Source: Stenotrophomonas maltophilia
GTDB taxonomy: Bacteria > Pseudomonadota > Gammaproteobacteria > Xanthomonadales > Xanthomonadaceae
NCBI RefSeq assembly: GCF_004920835.1
Contig: NZ_QFHO01000029.1
Span: 1 to 56,382, forward strand
DNA length: 56,382 nucleotides
Direction of reading: 5' to 3'
Position 1 is the stretch's first letter, and each line of letters starts with the position of its first letter. A model generated the notes under the pieces. The model was given only the letters and a program-made list of their open reading frames with translations. It made no database searches and was not told where the DNA came from. Shown here piece after piece: positions 33,364 to 42,100 of this stretch. The translations under genes and the position numbers were made by a program.

Positions 33364-34173
33364 TCACCACTTGAACAGCACCAGGCTGATCGCCAGCGTG
33401 CCCATGCCTGCCACCAGTCCATACACCGTCTCGTGGCCCTTGGCATAGCGCTTGGCCGCCGGCAGCAGCTCATCCAGCGCCAGGAACACCATCACACCGG
33501 CGATCAGCCCGAACACCCAGCCGAAGGTGGCGTGCGACAGTGATCCGGACAGCAGCCAGTAGCCAAGCGCCGCGCCCACCGGTTCGGCCAGGCCCGACAG
33601 CAGGCTGGCGCTGAATGCGTAGAACTTGTTCTGGGTGGCGAAGTACACCGGCACCGCAATGGCGATGCCCTCGGGAATGTTGTGGATGGCAATGGCGAAG
33701 GCAAGCGGCATGCCCACCGACGGGCTCTCCAGCGTCGCGAAGAACGTTGCCAGCCCTTCCGGGAAATTGTGCGCGGTGATCGCGATCGAGGTCAACAGGG
33801 CGACCCGCTTCAGGTACTCGCGGCTGTTCTCGCGGAACGCCGGGTCCTGCTTGTCCAGGCTGTCATGCGGGTTGGGGATGAAGTGATCGATCAGCACGAT
33901 CACGATCACGCCGAGCAGGAAGGCCAGGGTGCCGTAGGTGAAGCCGGTGCGCTCGCCATAGGCCAGCGCGAACGAGGCAATGGACTTGTTGAGGATCTCC
34001 GACAGCGACACATAGACCATCGCACCACCGGCGAAGGCCAGGCCGAACGCCAGCAGGCGCGGATTGGGCCGGCGCGAGAACAGCACCAGCAGGCTGCCGA
34101 TGGCGGTGGCGAGGCCGGCCGCGAGGGTGACCGCCAGCGCGATCCAGACATTTTCGGGGGGAATCTGCAGCAT
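33364..34173 (-). CDS. zupT: Zinc transporter ZupT (ZIP family)
   Basis: A 269-residue ZIP-family metal importer with about eight membrane helices. The metal-site motifs HNFPEGLATF and HNIPEGIAIA in helices 4 and 5 are intact and are the ZupT signature. It imports zinc and other divalent cations at the inner membrane. No Zur-like site was recognised upstream. Confidence 0.93.
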   Translation of the reverse strand: MLQIPPENVWIALAVTLAAGLATAIGSLLVLFSRRPNPRLLAFGLAFAGGAMVYVSLSEILNKSIASFALAYGERTGFTYGTLAFLLGVIVIVLIDHFIPNPHDSLDKQDPAFRENSREYLKRVALLTSIAITAHNFPEGLATFFATLESPSVGMPLAFAIAIHNIPEGIAIAVPVYFATQNKFYAFSASLLSGLAEPVGAALGYWLLSGSLSHATFGWVFGLIAGVMVFLALDELLPAAKRYAKGHETVYGLVAGMGTLAISLVLFKW

Positions 34174-34202
34174 GTACCGACGCGATCCTGGTCAACAGAC
34201 AA

Positions 34203-34226
34203 CCGCCCCGGACAGGGCCGGGGCGG
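34203..34226 (-). terminator. Stem-loop after the phhB operon
   Basis: Perfect 9-bp stem CCGCCCCGG/CCGGGGCGG with a six-base loop. On the minus strand it is followed by a weak T-rich stretch. It lies 45 bases past the lipoprotein stop. Confidence 0.6.
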
Positions 34227-34270
34227 CAAGGGCGAGGCGGGCGTCGGCTGGCCTCGTCGGGTGCGGGCGA

Positions 34271-34687
34271 TCAGCCGCCGCGGCGCAGGCGTTCTTCAAT
34301 CGCGAAGCACTGGTCTGGCTTCGGCTGCGGCGGGTTGAAGCTGACCGGCACCTGGATGGTGGCGGGCACCGGCTGGCCATTGCGGGTGGCGGCGTTGAAC
34401 TGCCAGCCCTGCACGGCGGTCTTGGCCAGCTCGTCCAGTTGCGGGTTGCCGGCGCCGGTCAGCAGGGCGACCTCGCTGGGCTTGCCGTCGGTACCGATGG
34501 TCACCTTGAAGGTGCTGGTACCCCCCACGCCCATGCAGGCCAGTTCCAGCGGGTACTGCGGCGGCGGCGTCTTAACCGCAGCCACTTCAGTCGGCGGCGG
34601 CGGGGGCGGGGCCGCCGGTTCGGACGCGCCACAACCGGCCAGGCCGGTCGCAGCGATCAGGGACAGGCTCAGCAGGCGTACGTTCAT
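34271..34687 (-). CDS. Lipoprotein with a TonB C-terminal-type domain
   Basis: A 138-residue protein. The lipobox GLAGC gives a lipidated cysteine at residue 19. A run of prolines (PPPPPP) and acidic residues leads to a TonB-like C-terminal fold ([20 protein letters not shown], then [17 protein letters not shown]). TonB-type domains without a membrane helix are found as free periplasmic or lipidated proteins. ATG 34687 overlaps the phhB stop (ATGA), so expression is tied to phhB. A role is not known. Confidence 0.82.
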   Translation of the reverse strand: MNVRLLSLSLIAATGLAGCGASEPAAPPPPPPTEVAAVKTPPPQYPLELACMGVGGTSTFKVTIGTDGKPSEVALLTGAGNPQLDELAKTAVQGWQFNAATRNGQPVPATIQVPVSFNPPQPKPDQCFAIEERLRRGG

Positions 34688-35034
34688 GGCAGTTGCTCCG
34701 TCAGGGCCGAAGTCTTGGCCGCGCAGATGAAGTCGTTTTCGCTCAGGCCGCCCACGTCGTGGGTGGAAAAGCGCACGACCGCGCGGTCGTAGTGCACGCC
34801 CAGGTCCGGGTGATGGTCCTCGTGGTGGGCAATCCAGGCCAGCGCGTTCACGAAGGCCATGGTGGCGTAGTAGTTCTTGAAGCGGAAGGTGCGCAGCAGC
34901 GCCTGGCCTCCCTCGCTCAGCTCCCAGCCGGGAACCTGCGGCAACAGTTCGGCCAGGCGGGCTTCGCCGAGCTTGTGGTCGCTGCCTTTGCGCGGCACGC
35001 AACGGGCCTGGGCCAGCGGAATCAGGTCGGCCAT
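34684..35034 (-). CDS. phhB: 4a-hydroxytetrahydrobiopterin dehydratase (pterin-4a-carbinolamine dehydratase)
   Basis: A 116-residue protein with the family signature [20 protein letters not shown], whose histidines form the active site, and the [14 protein letters not shown]-terminus. It recycles the pterin cofactor of phenylalanine hydroxylase. GGAG seven bases upstream supports ATG 35034 over the earlier in-frame ATG. The hydroxylase gene phhA is not in this window. Confidence 0.95.
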   Translation of the reverse strand: MADLIPLAQARCVPRKGSDHKLGEARLAELLPQVPGWELSEGGQALLRTFRFKNYYATMAFVNALAWIAHHEDHHPDLGVHYDRAVVRFSTHDVGGLSENDFICAAKTSALTEQLP

Positions 35035-35124
35035 GGGAATCTCCACCTCGTGTTGACTGAACAATGCGCCGGACGGTGTATAAACCGAATGAGCGGCTGA
35101 CGCTTACTTGGCTAGAATAGCCTG

Positions 35125-35724
35125 ATGATCCAGATCTCCGACACTGCCCAGACCCATTTCCGCAAGCTGATCGAACGCGAGGGCGCGCCCGGCATGGGCG
35201 TGCGCCTGAGCGCGGTCGATCCCGGTACCCCGCGCGCCGATGCCCGGCTGGAGTTCGCCGAGCCGAGCGACCTGCTTGGTGACGAGTGGGCGGTGGACTG
35301 CGATGGCTTCACCCTCTACGTCGATGCAGCCAGCGTGGGTTGGCTTGACGGTGCCGAGATCGACATCGTCGCCGGTACCGCGGGCGCCCAGCAGCTGACC
35401 ATCAAGGCACCGCGCATCAAGGGCGAAGCGCCCGGTGATGCCGCCTCGCTGGTGGAGCGCGTGCACTGGGTGGTGGAAAACGAAATCAACCCGCAGCTGG
35501 CGTCGCATGGCGGCAAGGTGGCGGTGCAGGAAGTCTCGGCTGAAGGCGTAGTGCTGCTGCGCTTCGGTGGTGGTTGCCAGGGCTGTGGCATGGCCGATGT
35601 GACCCTCAAGCAGGGTATCGAGAAGACCCTGATGGGCCGCGTGCCGGGCGTGACCGCTGTGCGTGACGCGACCGACCACGACAGTGGCCACGCGCCGTAT
35701 ATTCCTCGCGGCAACGCCGCCTGA
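35125..35724 (+). CDS. nfuA: Fe-S biogenesis protein NfuA
   Basis: A 199-residue protein with an N-terminal A-type-carrier-like domain (about 1-95) lacking the three cluster cysteines, and a C-terminal NifU-like domain with the CQGC motif (Cys151, Cys154). This is the NfuA architecture, a carrier of [4Fe-4S] clusters important under iron or oxidative stress. TAGAAT at 35113-35118 is a possible -10 box, but the leader would then be very short. It is divergent from phhB. Confidence 0.95.
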   Translation: MIQISDTAQTHFRKLIEREGAPGMGVRLSAVDPGTPRADARLEFAEPSDLLGDEWAVDCDGFTLYVDAASVGWLDGAEIDIVAGTAGAQQLTIKAPRIKGEAPGDAASLVERVHWVVENEINPQLASHGGKVAVQEVSAEGVVLLRFGGGCQGCGMADVTLKQGIEKTLMGRVPGVTAVRDATDHDSGHAPYIPRGNAA

Positions 35725-35734
35725 TCGCTGACGC

Positions 35735-37501
35735 GTGCCTCTGACCCGGGCCGAGCAACTCATCGACCTGCTGCTGGCCCGCCAGCAGCCAAGCGCCGTC
35801 CTCGAAAAAACCACGCGCCTGCCGTACGGCTGGGCGCTGTGGCTGCGCTCGCTGGGCCCGCTGTCGCGGCCGTTGCATGCCCGCGAAGTGATTGCGGTAC
35901 TGCTGCCGCGCCCGCTGCCTGGCCCGCCCGGGCGGTTGCCTGCGTTGTCCCCCTGGCAGGCGCTGCGCCGCCTGTTCTGGCAGGACTGGGATGCGGCGCC
36001 GCGCGACCAGCGCTGGATGCGTTGGATCTCGGCACTGGCCAGTGCGCTGCTGCACCTGCTGTTCTTCGTACTGTTGCTGTGGGTCGCCGTGATCCGCACC
36101 ACCGAGCCGGAGCAGGACGGTGCCGAAGGCGAGCGTGTGCAGGTGGAATTCGTCGGACGCGCCACACAGGAAGGCGGGGGCGATCAGCCGGGTGCCGAGG
36201 CGGCTGCGGCGGCACCGGCCGGCCAGGTTGCCGTCGGCCAGGAAGCAGGGGCAGCGACTGCACCTGAGCCGCGTCCTGCGGCCGCGTCGTCGCCCGCACC
36301 CGCACCGGCTCCAGCACCGACAGCCAGCGCGCCGTCGCCGCCGGCCGAAGCCGACCCCGCACCGGTTGCCGCGCCGCCGCCGTCGCCGGTGCAGGCTACC
36401 GAAGTAGCCCAGGCCAGCACCGATTTCGTGGTGCCTCCGGTCAGCGTGCCGCGCACCGAAGTCAGCATCGTGCCGCGCGATACCACGCCCTCGGTACGCG
36501 AGCGCAGCGTGCAGCCGGTGCAGGCAACGCCGACGCCCACTACGGTGCAGGCGCCTGAGGTTGCGGTGCGATCGCCGCAGTTGCGCGAGATCCAGGTGCA
36601 GGAGCGCGAAGTCAGTACGGTCGACGCGCCGGTTGTGCCGCAGCCGCTGCGCACGGCCGACGTGCAGGTGCGCGTGCCGCAGCGGGACGTGCAGGTGCGC
36701 GAGCGTGAAGTGCAGGCGGTGGTCGATCCGCAGGTGCGGATGGCAACCGTCGCCGGTCGTGAACCGGCGGTGCATGCGCCGGCGGGTCGTGACGTACAGG
36801 TGCGCGAGCGCGAAGTAGCCTCGGCACCGGCGGCAGCCCCATCGTCTTTCAGTGGGAATGCACCCGCGGCAACGCCCGCGCCGGCAGCCAATGGCAGCGC
36901 GACGCAGGCGAACAGCAGTACTGCGCGGCCTGCTGCATCCAGCACGACCCCGGCTCAGGCAGGGGCGCGCCCGGCGCCCAATCCGGGCAACTGGGCCACG
37001 CCCGCCAAGGGTGATGACTGGGGCGCATCGAACCGCAACCATGACGGCGCCGACAAGGGCGCCCGCCAGGCCAGCACCACCGGCAAGGGCAGTGGCCTGT
37101 TCAATGCAGATGGCAGCGTGCGCGTGCCGGGCCAGGAAGGCGAGGGTCGTGCCGAGCGCGGTGCGCCCGGTGGCGCCAACGATGGCTGGAGCAAGGAACG
37201 CATTGCGCAATCGGGCACCTGGTTGAAGCGACCACCGTACGACTACACACCCACCTCGTTCGACAAGTACTGGGTGCCGCAGGAATCGCTGTTGGCCGAA
37301 TGGGTGCGCAAGGGCATCAAGGCGATGGAGATTCCATTGCCGGGTACGAACTCGAAGATTTCCTGCGTGATCTCGATCCTGCAGGCGGGCGGCGGCTGTG
37401 GGCTGACCAACCCGAACATGCAGGACCAGCCGGCCGTGGCGCGACCGCCGCCAGACATCCCGTTCAAAAAGGAACTGCAGGAAGATAACGGCAGCCGCTA
37501 G
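35735..37501 (+). CDS. Transmembrane repetitive protein (proline/alanine-rich), TonB-like topology
   Basis: A 588-residue protein starting with GTG, ten bases after nfuA. Residues 1-95 are cytoplasmic and basic, with LPYGWALWLRSLGPLSRPLHA. One membrane helix (about 98-120, ALASALLHLLFFVLLLWVAV) is followed by about 300 residues rich in Pro, Ala, Val and Gln, with repeats of the form VQVREREV (three full copies) and related PEVAVRSPQ units. The C-terminal 110 residues look folded, with two cysteines (SCVI, GCGL) and a YWVPQESLLAEWVRKGIK helix. The layout resembles a TonB-type periplasm-spanning protein, but the end domain is not TonB-like. Xanthomonads carry proteins annotated as transmembrane repetitive protein of this kind. 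Confidence 0.75.
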   Translation: MPLTRAEQLIDLLLARQQPSAVLEKTTRLPYGWALWLRSLGPLSRPLHAREVIAVLLPRPLPGPPGRLPALSPWQALRRLFWQDWDAAPRDQRWMRWISALASALLHLLFFVLLLWVAVIRTTEPEQDGAEGERVQVEFVGRATQEGGGDQPGAEAAAAAPAGQVAVGQEAGAATAPEPRPAAASSPAPAPAPAPTASAPSPPAEADPAPVAAPPPSPVQATEVAQASTDFVVPPVSVPRTEVSIVPRDTTPSVRERSVQPVQATPTPTTVQAPEVAVRSPQLREIQVQEREVSTVDAPVVPQPLRTADVQVRVPQRDVQVREREVQAVVDPQVRMATVAGREPAVHAPAGRDVQVREREVASAPAAAPSSFSGNAPAATPAPAANGSATQANSSTARPAASSTTPAQAGARPAPNPGNWATPAKGDDWGASNRNHDGADKGARQASTTGKGSGLFNADGSVRVPGQEGEGRAERGAPGGANDGWSKERIAQSGTWLKRPPYDYTPTSFDKYWVPQESLLAEWVRKGIKAMEIPLPGTNSKISCVISILQAGGGCGLTNPNMQDQPAVARPPPDIPFKKELQEDNGSR

Positions 37502-37542
37502 GCAGGGGGCCGCGCCCCGCACGCTGGCCGGCTCGCGCTTTG

Positions 37543-37645
37543 GTAGGTGCCAACCTTGGTTGGCACAGAAACGCCGACCAAGGTCGGCATCTGCCAAGGC
37601 ATCAGCGCATGCCGACCAAGGTCGGCATCTACCAGGGCATCTACC
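37543..37645. repeat. SMAG/REP cluster abutting the barstar stop
   Basis: A GTAG-headed palindrome (GTGCCAACC/GGTTGGCAC) is followed by two inverted copies with stems CGCCGACC/GGTCGGC-type and TGCCGACC/GGTCGGCA, the latter ending ATCTAC. A second ATCTAC lies directly before the barstar stop. At least three monomers are present. Confidence 0.85.
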
Positions 37646-38059
37646 TCACGCGCTCTGCGACAGGAATACCCAGAACGGTACGTCGCGGCCGACCCAGTCG
37701 CGGCTGGCTTCGTCCATCACGTCCAGCAGGGTATCGAAATCCTTCTGCGTGGCCGCACGGAATGCGTCGACATCGGCCAGGAACAGCGCATAGCCGTTGG
37801 CCGGCAGCCACTGCAGGTCGCGCAGATTGTCCGACAGCGCATCCCAGTTGCCGCCGAACCCCGCCGGGAAATCCAGCTGCGCAGCCAGACGGGCAAGCAG
37901 GGTGCGCTTGTCGGCCACGCCATCCAGGTCGATGCGTATCACCTTCAGGCCGGCATCGCGCATCGCTGCGGCCAGTGCGCTGATGTCGTCGCTGTCGATG
38001 GCATAGACGCCGGCATTGTTGATGTCGTGCAGGCCGAGGCCGAAATCGTCGTGGCTCAT
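37646..38059 (-). CDS. Barstar-family ribonuclease inhibitor
   Basis: A 137-residue barstar-like protein. The conserved core is present: DGVADKRTLLARLAAQLDFP and FGGNWDALSDNLRDLQWL, where the Trp-Asp-Ala-Leu helix contacts the nuclease active site, and an acidic face (DADVDAF-like). ATG 38059 overlaps the stop of the RNase gene (ATGA), so inhibitor synthesis follows that of its nuclease. It acts in the cytoplasm against any RNase not yet exported. Confidence 0.9.
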   Translation of the reverse strand: MSHDDFGLGLHDINNAGVYAIDSDDISALAAAMRDAGLKVIRIDLDGVADKRTLLARLAAQLDFPAGFGGNWDALSDNLRDLQWLPANGYALFLADVDAFRAATQKDFDTLLDVMDEASRDWVGRDVPFWVFLSQSA

Positions 38060-38508
38060 TGCTGCGCTCCCGGGGCCGGTACGGTGAAGCTGCGGAACGA
38101 TGCGTAGTGGTCGTCGGTGTAGTACCACGCCTCCGGCGGATCGCCACCGGTGACGATGCGGCGCGTGCCGCGGGTACGCGCACCGGGGGTGTCAACGGTG
38201 TATTCGCGGTAGTAGCCGCGCGAGCGCTGCGGCAGTTGCTGTTCGCGGTTGCCGAAGATGCTGCCGTCCTGGCGATGCGGGAACGGACCGCCGCGCTGGA
38301 TCAGGGCAATGGTCTGGCGTGCCTCGGCGGGCAGGAAGGCCGGCAGGCCGCTGTCATTGCTGCTGCGCGCAGGCGTTGTGCGTGCAGCGGGCGCGCTCTG
38401 CAGGTCCGGTGCGAACTGCGGCGCCGGAGGCCGCTGCATGAAATGGTTGACGACCAGGCCGAGCACGAGCAGGGCGATGGCGGTGATCAGCAGCCGGGGG
38501 TTGCGCAT
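38056..38508 (-). CDS. Membrane-anchored or secreted barnase-like ribonuclease
   Basis: A 150-residue protein with one N-terminal hydrophobic helix (about 6-22) without a clear cleavage site, a short linker and a microbial RNase (barnase/T1) domain. The catalytic residues can be aligned as Glu102 (YREYTVDTPG), Arg116/Arg117 (GTRRIV) and His134 (TDDHYASF). The DGSIFGNRE loop also fits. ATG 38508 was chosen over the longer frame because it begins with Met-Arg-Asn-Pro before the helix. It is partnered with the barstar gene downstream. Confidence 0.9.
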   Translation of the reverse strand: MRNPRLLITAIALLVLGLVVNHFMQRPPAPQFAPDLQSAPAARTTPARSSNDSGLPAFLPAEARQTIALIQRGGPFPHRQDGSIFGNREQQLPQRSRGYYREYTVDTPGARTRGTRRIVTGGDPPEAWYYTDDHYASFRSFTVPAPGAQQ

Positions 38509-38728
38509 GGGGCAGGGGCGGGAGAGGGTGGTGCAGGCACTGTAGCGCCTGTGCGCTGCACGGTGCATGAGGACGGCGTCGCGTCACTGCTGCGTAACAA
38601 TTGCCGTCGTGCTCACTGGCAGGACGCAATTTCCTTTACATCCCCCTTGGTAATCTGGCGGTCTGTCCCCATCATTCACCGCGCAACGCCCGACACCGTC
38701 GGGTGCCCTCGCAATCAGGAGATGCATC

Positions 38729-39340
38729 ATGGCCTACACCCTGCCCAAGCTGTCCTACGCCTACGACGCGCTGGAACCGCATATCGATGCGGCGACGATG
38801 GAAATCCATCACACCAAGCATCACCAGACCTACATCAACAACGTCAACGCGGCGCTGGAAGGCACCGAGTACGCTGACCTGCCGGTCGAAGAACTGGTGA
38901 AGAAGCTCAAGTCGCTGCCGGAGAACCTGCAGGGTCCGGTGCGCAACAACGGTGGCGGCCATGCCAACCACTCGCTGTTCTGGACCGTGATGGCTCCGAA
39001 TGCTGGCGGCAACCCGGTGGGCGACGTGGCCAAGGCCATCGACAAGGACCTGGGCGGCTTCGACAAGTTCAAGGACGCCTTCACCAAGGCTGCGCTGACC
39101 CGTTTCGGCAGCGGCTGGGCATGGCTGAGCGTGACCCCGGACAAGAAGGTCGTGGTCGAGAGCACCGGCAACCAGGACAGCCCGCTGATGGAAGGCAACA
39201 CCCCCATCCTCGGCCTGGACGTGTGGGAACACGCGTACTACCTGAAGTACCAGAACCGTCGTCCGGAATACATCGGCGCGTTCTTCAACGTCATCGACTG
39301 GAACGAAGTCGAGCGCCGTTACCAGGAAGCGATCGCCTGA
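38729..39340 (+). CDS. sodA: Superoxide dismutase, Mn type
   Basis: A 203-residue SodA/SodB-family enzyme. The metal ligands are in [25 protein letters not shown] and DVWEHAYYL. The residues that separate Mn from Fe enzymes (the NNGGGHxNHSxFW segment and Gln in TGNQDSPLM) favour manganese. It is cytoplasmic (no signal). It stands alone between the RNase genes and a strong terminator. Confidence 0.95.
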   Translation: MAYTLPKLSYAYDALEPHIDAATMEIHHTKHHQTYINNVNAALEGTEYADLPVEELVKKLKSLPENLQGPVRNNGGGHANHSLFWTVMAPNAGGNPVGDVAKAIDKDLGGFDKFKDAFTKAALTRFGSGWAWLSVTPDKKVVVESTGNQDSPLMEGNTPILGLDVWEHAYYLKYQNRRPEYIGAFFNVIDWNEVERRYQEAIA

Positions 39341-39361
39341 TCGCAGTGACTGGATGAGCGG

Positions 39362-39392
39362 AAAAGGCCGGGGGAGACCCCGGCCTTTTTTT
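39362..39392 (+). terminator. Intrinsic terminator of sodA
   Basis: AAAAGGCCGGGG/CCCCGGCC stem, loop of four to five bases, followed by seven T residues, 21 bases after the sodA stop. Confidence 0.95.
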
Positions 39393-39425
39393 GTCTGTCA
39401 GTCCTGGAAATGGGGCTGATTCCGG

Positions 39426-39497
39426 TAGGTGCCGACCTTGGTCGGCACGGAAACATGTGCGCGCGCGGTGGGAATGTGCCGACCAAGGCCACCTACC
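39426..39497. repeat. SMAG/REP element pair
   Basis: GTAGGTGCCGACC/GGTCGGCAC stem-loop followed 23 bases on by an inverted, less perfect copy that ends in CTAC. Same GTAG...CTAC dimer form as at 28413 and 37543. Confidence 0.85.
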
Positions 39498-39528
39498 GGG
39501 GTGAGGCGTGCCGCGGGGATGAGCGGGG

Positions 39529-40365
39529 CTATTCGGCCGTGGCCGTATCCCCCTGCAGGCGCAGGGTCGCCATCACGCCCAGGCGCAGGCCGGGCAGGTC
39601 GCCGTCGGCCGGCAACAGGATCGGCTGCTGGCGGATGCCGCCGAAGTGCTTGACCTGGAACAGCACGTCCAGGCCATGGCCACTTGCTCCGCCGCCACTG
39701 GCCGCCGGTGCGCCGGGATTGCGCCGGGCCGGCTGGAAGCCCGGCGTGCTGCGCACCAGTTCCACCGTGCTGGCCGAGAAGTCGCCAGCGATCAGGCTGG
39801 GCATGCCCTCGGCGGTGGCGCTGATCCAGGTCATCAGGTCGCTGGTCTGGTGCTGGCGGGCGATGGCCTCGTCCGGGTCCGGACGCAGGCGCGCCACGTA
39901 GACGTTGAGCAGCGACGCGCCCAGCTTCAGCCGCATCATGCCGGCCGCGCTGAACGTGCCGGGCGGGTGCAGCAGGGTCACGCCGTCCTCGCTGACCGGC
40001 AGCCGGGTCAGCATCGCGTTGCCATGCCGCAGCGGCTGGCTGGGCGGATCGGCGGTGACGAAGTCGCAGCTGTAGCGCAGCCGGCTGGCCAGCCAGCAGG
40101 CCGGGTTCCGGCCCTGCTGCTGCAGGACCTGCTGCACCGAAATCACGTCCGGCTGCAGTTCGGTCAACAGCTGGGCGACCTGCTCACGGCGCAGCTTCCA
40201 CTGTGCATCGTCGCGGCTGGGCAGTTCCAGTGCGGCCACGGTCAACTGCCGTGGCTCGCTGTCGCCGGTGGCGGCAGCCGGCGCCTGTGGCCGCGCCTGG
40301 GCCTGCCACGCCAGCAGCAGCGCAAGGCAAGCGAGCAGGAGGCGGGCGAGGGCGGGGGGGCGCAT
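39529..40365 (-). CDS. Exported EEP-fold protein lacking catalytic residues (pseudo-phosphodiesterase)
   Basis: A 278-residue protein with a signal peptide (about 1-25) and an endonuclease/exonuclease/phosphatase fold. It is a recognisable paralogue of the protein at 27510-28397 (LQPDVISVQQV, WLASRL, GNAMLTR, LIAGDF). The active-site residues are mostly replaced: the first Asn by Ala, the metal-binding Glu by Gln79, the His of the YATHL motif by Arg159, the Asn of GDFN by Ser197, and no SDH motif near the end. Only Asp195 and an RID-like Asp (GLDVLF) remain. The reading frame is intact, so it is probably maintained as a non-catalytic protein. Confidence 0.85.
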   Translation of the reverse strand: MRPPALARLLLACLALLLAWQAQARPQAPAAATGDSEPRQLTVAALELPSRDDAQWKLRREQVAQLLTELQPDVISVQQVLQQQGRNPACWLASRLRYSCDFVTADPPSQPLRHGNAMLTRLPVSEDGVTLLHPPGTFSAAGMMRLKLGASLLNVYVARLRPDPDEAIARQHQTSDLMTWISATAEGMPSLIAGDFSASTVELVRSTPGFQPARRNPGAPAASGGGASGHGLDVLFQVKHFGGIRQQPILLPADGDLPGLRLGVMATLRLQGDTATAE

Positions 40366-40527
40366 AACGATAAGTTTACGCTTTTGTCGTGCAGGTTCCG
40401 TGACTTCCGGCAGGGCATGGCGTGTCTGCCACGGATTGGCACCGTTGTCATGCAGCCCTGCAGCGTGCTTCGCAAGCCCGGGTTCCGGTAATCTTGCGCC
40501 TTTCGCTTTGCAGGAATGCCTTACAGG

Positions 40528-42093
40528 ATGAGCCACGACGCAGTTGCCCCCATCGCCGGCCAGGGAAAGATGCCGCGCCAGATCCCGTACATCATCGGCA
40601 ATGAGGCCTGCGAGCGGTTCAGTTTCTACGGGATGCGCAACATCCTGGTGCAGTTCCTGATCACCTCGCTGCTGCTGCAGGAAATCACTGCGGAAGGCCG
40701 TGCCGGTGAAGCCAAGGACATCATGCACAGCTTCATGATCGGCGTGTATTTCTTCCCGCTGCTCGGTGGCTGGCTGGCTGACAAGTTCTTCGGCAAGTAC
40801 CACACCATCCTCTGGTTCAGCCTGGTCTACTGCGCCGGTCACCTGTGCCTGGCGTTGTTCGAGAACAGCCGCGAAGGCTTCTTCCTCGGCCTGGGCCTGA
40901 TCGCGCTCGGTGCCGGCGGCATCAAGCCGCTGGTGGCCTCGTTCATGGGCGACCAGTTCGACCAGAGCAACAAGCACCTGGCCAAGATCGTTTTCGACGC
41001 CTTCTACTGGATCATCAACTTCGGCTCGCTGTTTGCCTCGCTGCTGATCCCGCTGGTGCTGAAGAACTGGGGCCCGCAGTGGGCGTTCGGCATCCCGGGC
41101 ATCCTGATGTTCATCGCCACCTTCGTGTTCTGGCTGGGCCGCAAGCGCTACGTGCTGGTGCCGCTGCCGCCGAAGGACCCGCATTCGTTCGCCAACGTGG
41201 TGCGCACCGCCTTGACCGCGCGCGTCGCCGGCCAGGGCCGCCCGGGCCTGGTGATCGCCGTGCTCGGCCTGGTACTGGCGGCAGCCTCGTTCGGCCTGGT
41301 CGGTTCGCTCGGCATCGTGATCTGCCTGTGCCTGGCGCTGGTCGCCATCCTCGCTGGCATCGGTGGCGGCACCTGGCTGCAGCTGGACCGCGCCCGCGGC
41401 CAGCATCCGGCCGAAGCCGTGGAAGGTGTGCGTTCGGTACTGCGCGTGCTGGTGATCTTCGCGCTGACCACGCCGTTCTTCTCGCTGTTCGACCAGAAGG
41501 CCTCGACCTGGGTCCTGCAGGGCCAGCAGATGCAGATGCCGAGCTGGTTCACCGCCTCGCAGATGCAGGCGCTGAACCCGCTGCTGGTGATGATCCTGAT
41601 TCCGTTCAACAACCTGGTGCTGTACCCGGCCCTGCGTCGCTTCGGTTTCGAACCGACCGCGCTGCGCCGCATGACCGCCGGTATCGCCTTCAGCGGCCTG
41701 GCCTGGATCGTGGTGGGTGGTATCCAGGTGGTGATGGATGGCGGCAATGCGATGTCGATCTTCTGGCAGATGCTGCCGTATGCGCTGCTGACCTTCGGTG
41801 AAGTGCTGGTCTCGGCCACCGGCCTGGAATTTGCCTACAGCCAGGCGCCGCAGGCGATGAAGGGCGTGGTGATGAGCTTCTGGAACCTGACCACCACCAT
41901 CGGCAACCTGTGGGTACTGCTGTCCAACGCCGCGGTGCGCAACGACACGGTGACCCACCAGATTGCAGGGACAGGGCTGAGCGAGGCGGCGTTCCTGATG
42001 TTCTTCTTCGCCGGTTTCGCTTTCATTGCGGCGTTGGCTTTCGGTTGGTATGCAAAACGCTATCGTATGGTCGACAACTACCGTAGCGCCTGA
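40528..42093 (+). CDS. Proton-dependent oligopeptide transporter (POT/PTR family)
   Basis: A 521-residue polytopic membrane protein of about 12-14 helices. The POT signature ExxERFSFYGMR (EACERFSFYGMRN) near the N-terminus and GGWLADKFFGKYHTI loop are clear. The second PTR motif reads FYWIINFGSL. It imports di- and tripeptides with protons at the inner membrane. ATG 40528 was chosen; ATG 40516 is possible but its only AGGA directly abuts the codon. The rhomboid gene begins seven bases after its stop. Confidence 0.92.
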   Translation: MSHDAVAPIAGQGKMPRQIPYIIGNEACERFSFYGMRNILVQFLITSLLLQEITAEGRAGEAKDIMHSFMIGVYFFPLLGGWLADKFFGKYHTILWFSLVYCAGHLCLALFENSREGFFLGLGLIALGAGGIKPLVASFMGDQFDQSNKHLAKIVFDAFYWIINFGSLFASLLIPLVLKNWGPQWAFGIPGILMFIATFVFWLGRKRYVLVPLPPKDPHSFANVVRTALTARVAGQGRPGLVIAVLGLVLAAASFGLVGSLGIVICLCLALVAILAGIGGGTWLQLDRARGQHPAEAVEGVRSVLRVLVIFALTTPFFSLFDQKASTWVLQGQQMQMPSWFTASQMQALNPLLVMILIPFNNLVLYPALRRFGFEPTALRRMTAGIAFSGLAWIVVGGIQVVMDGGNAMSIFWQMLPYALLTFGEVLVSATGLEFAYSQAPQAMKGVVMSFWNLTTTIGNLWVLLSNAAVRNDTVTHQIAGTGLSEAAFLMFFFAGFAFIAALAFGWYAKRYRMVDNYRSA

Positions 42094-42100
42094 GCCTGAC

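Noticed and set aside
37646..38508. RNase and barstar treated as a toxin-antitoxin module
   Set aside because: The nuclease carries an export or anchor helix and follows the Bacillus-like secreted RNase and immunity plan, so a classic plasmid-style toxin-antitoxin role is not supported by the sequence.
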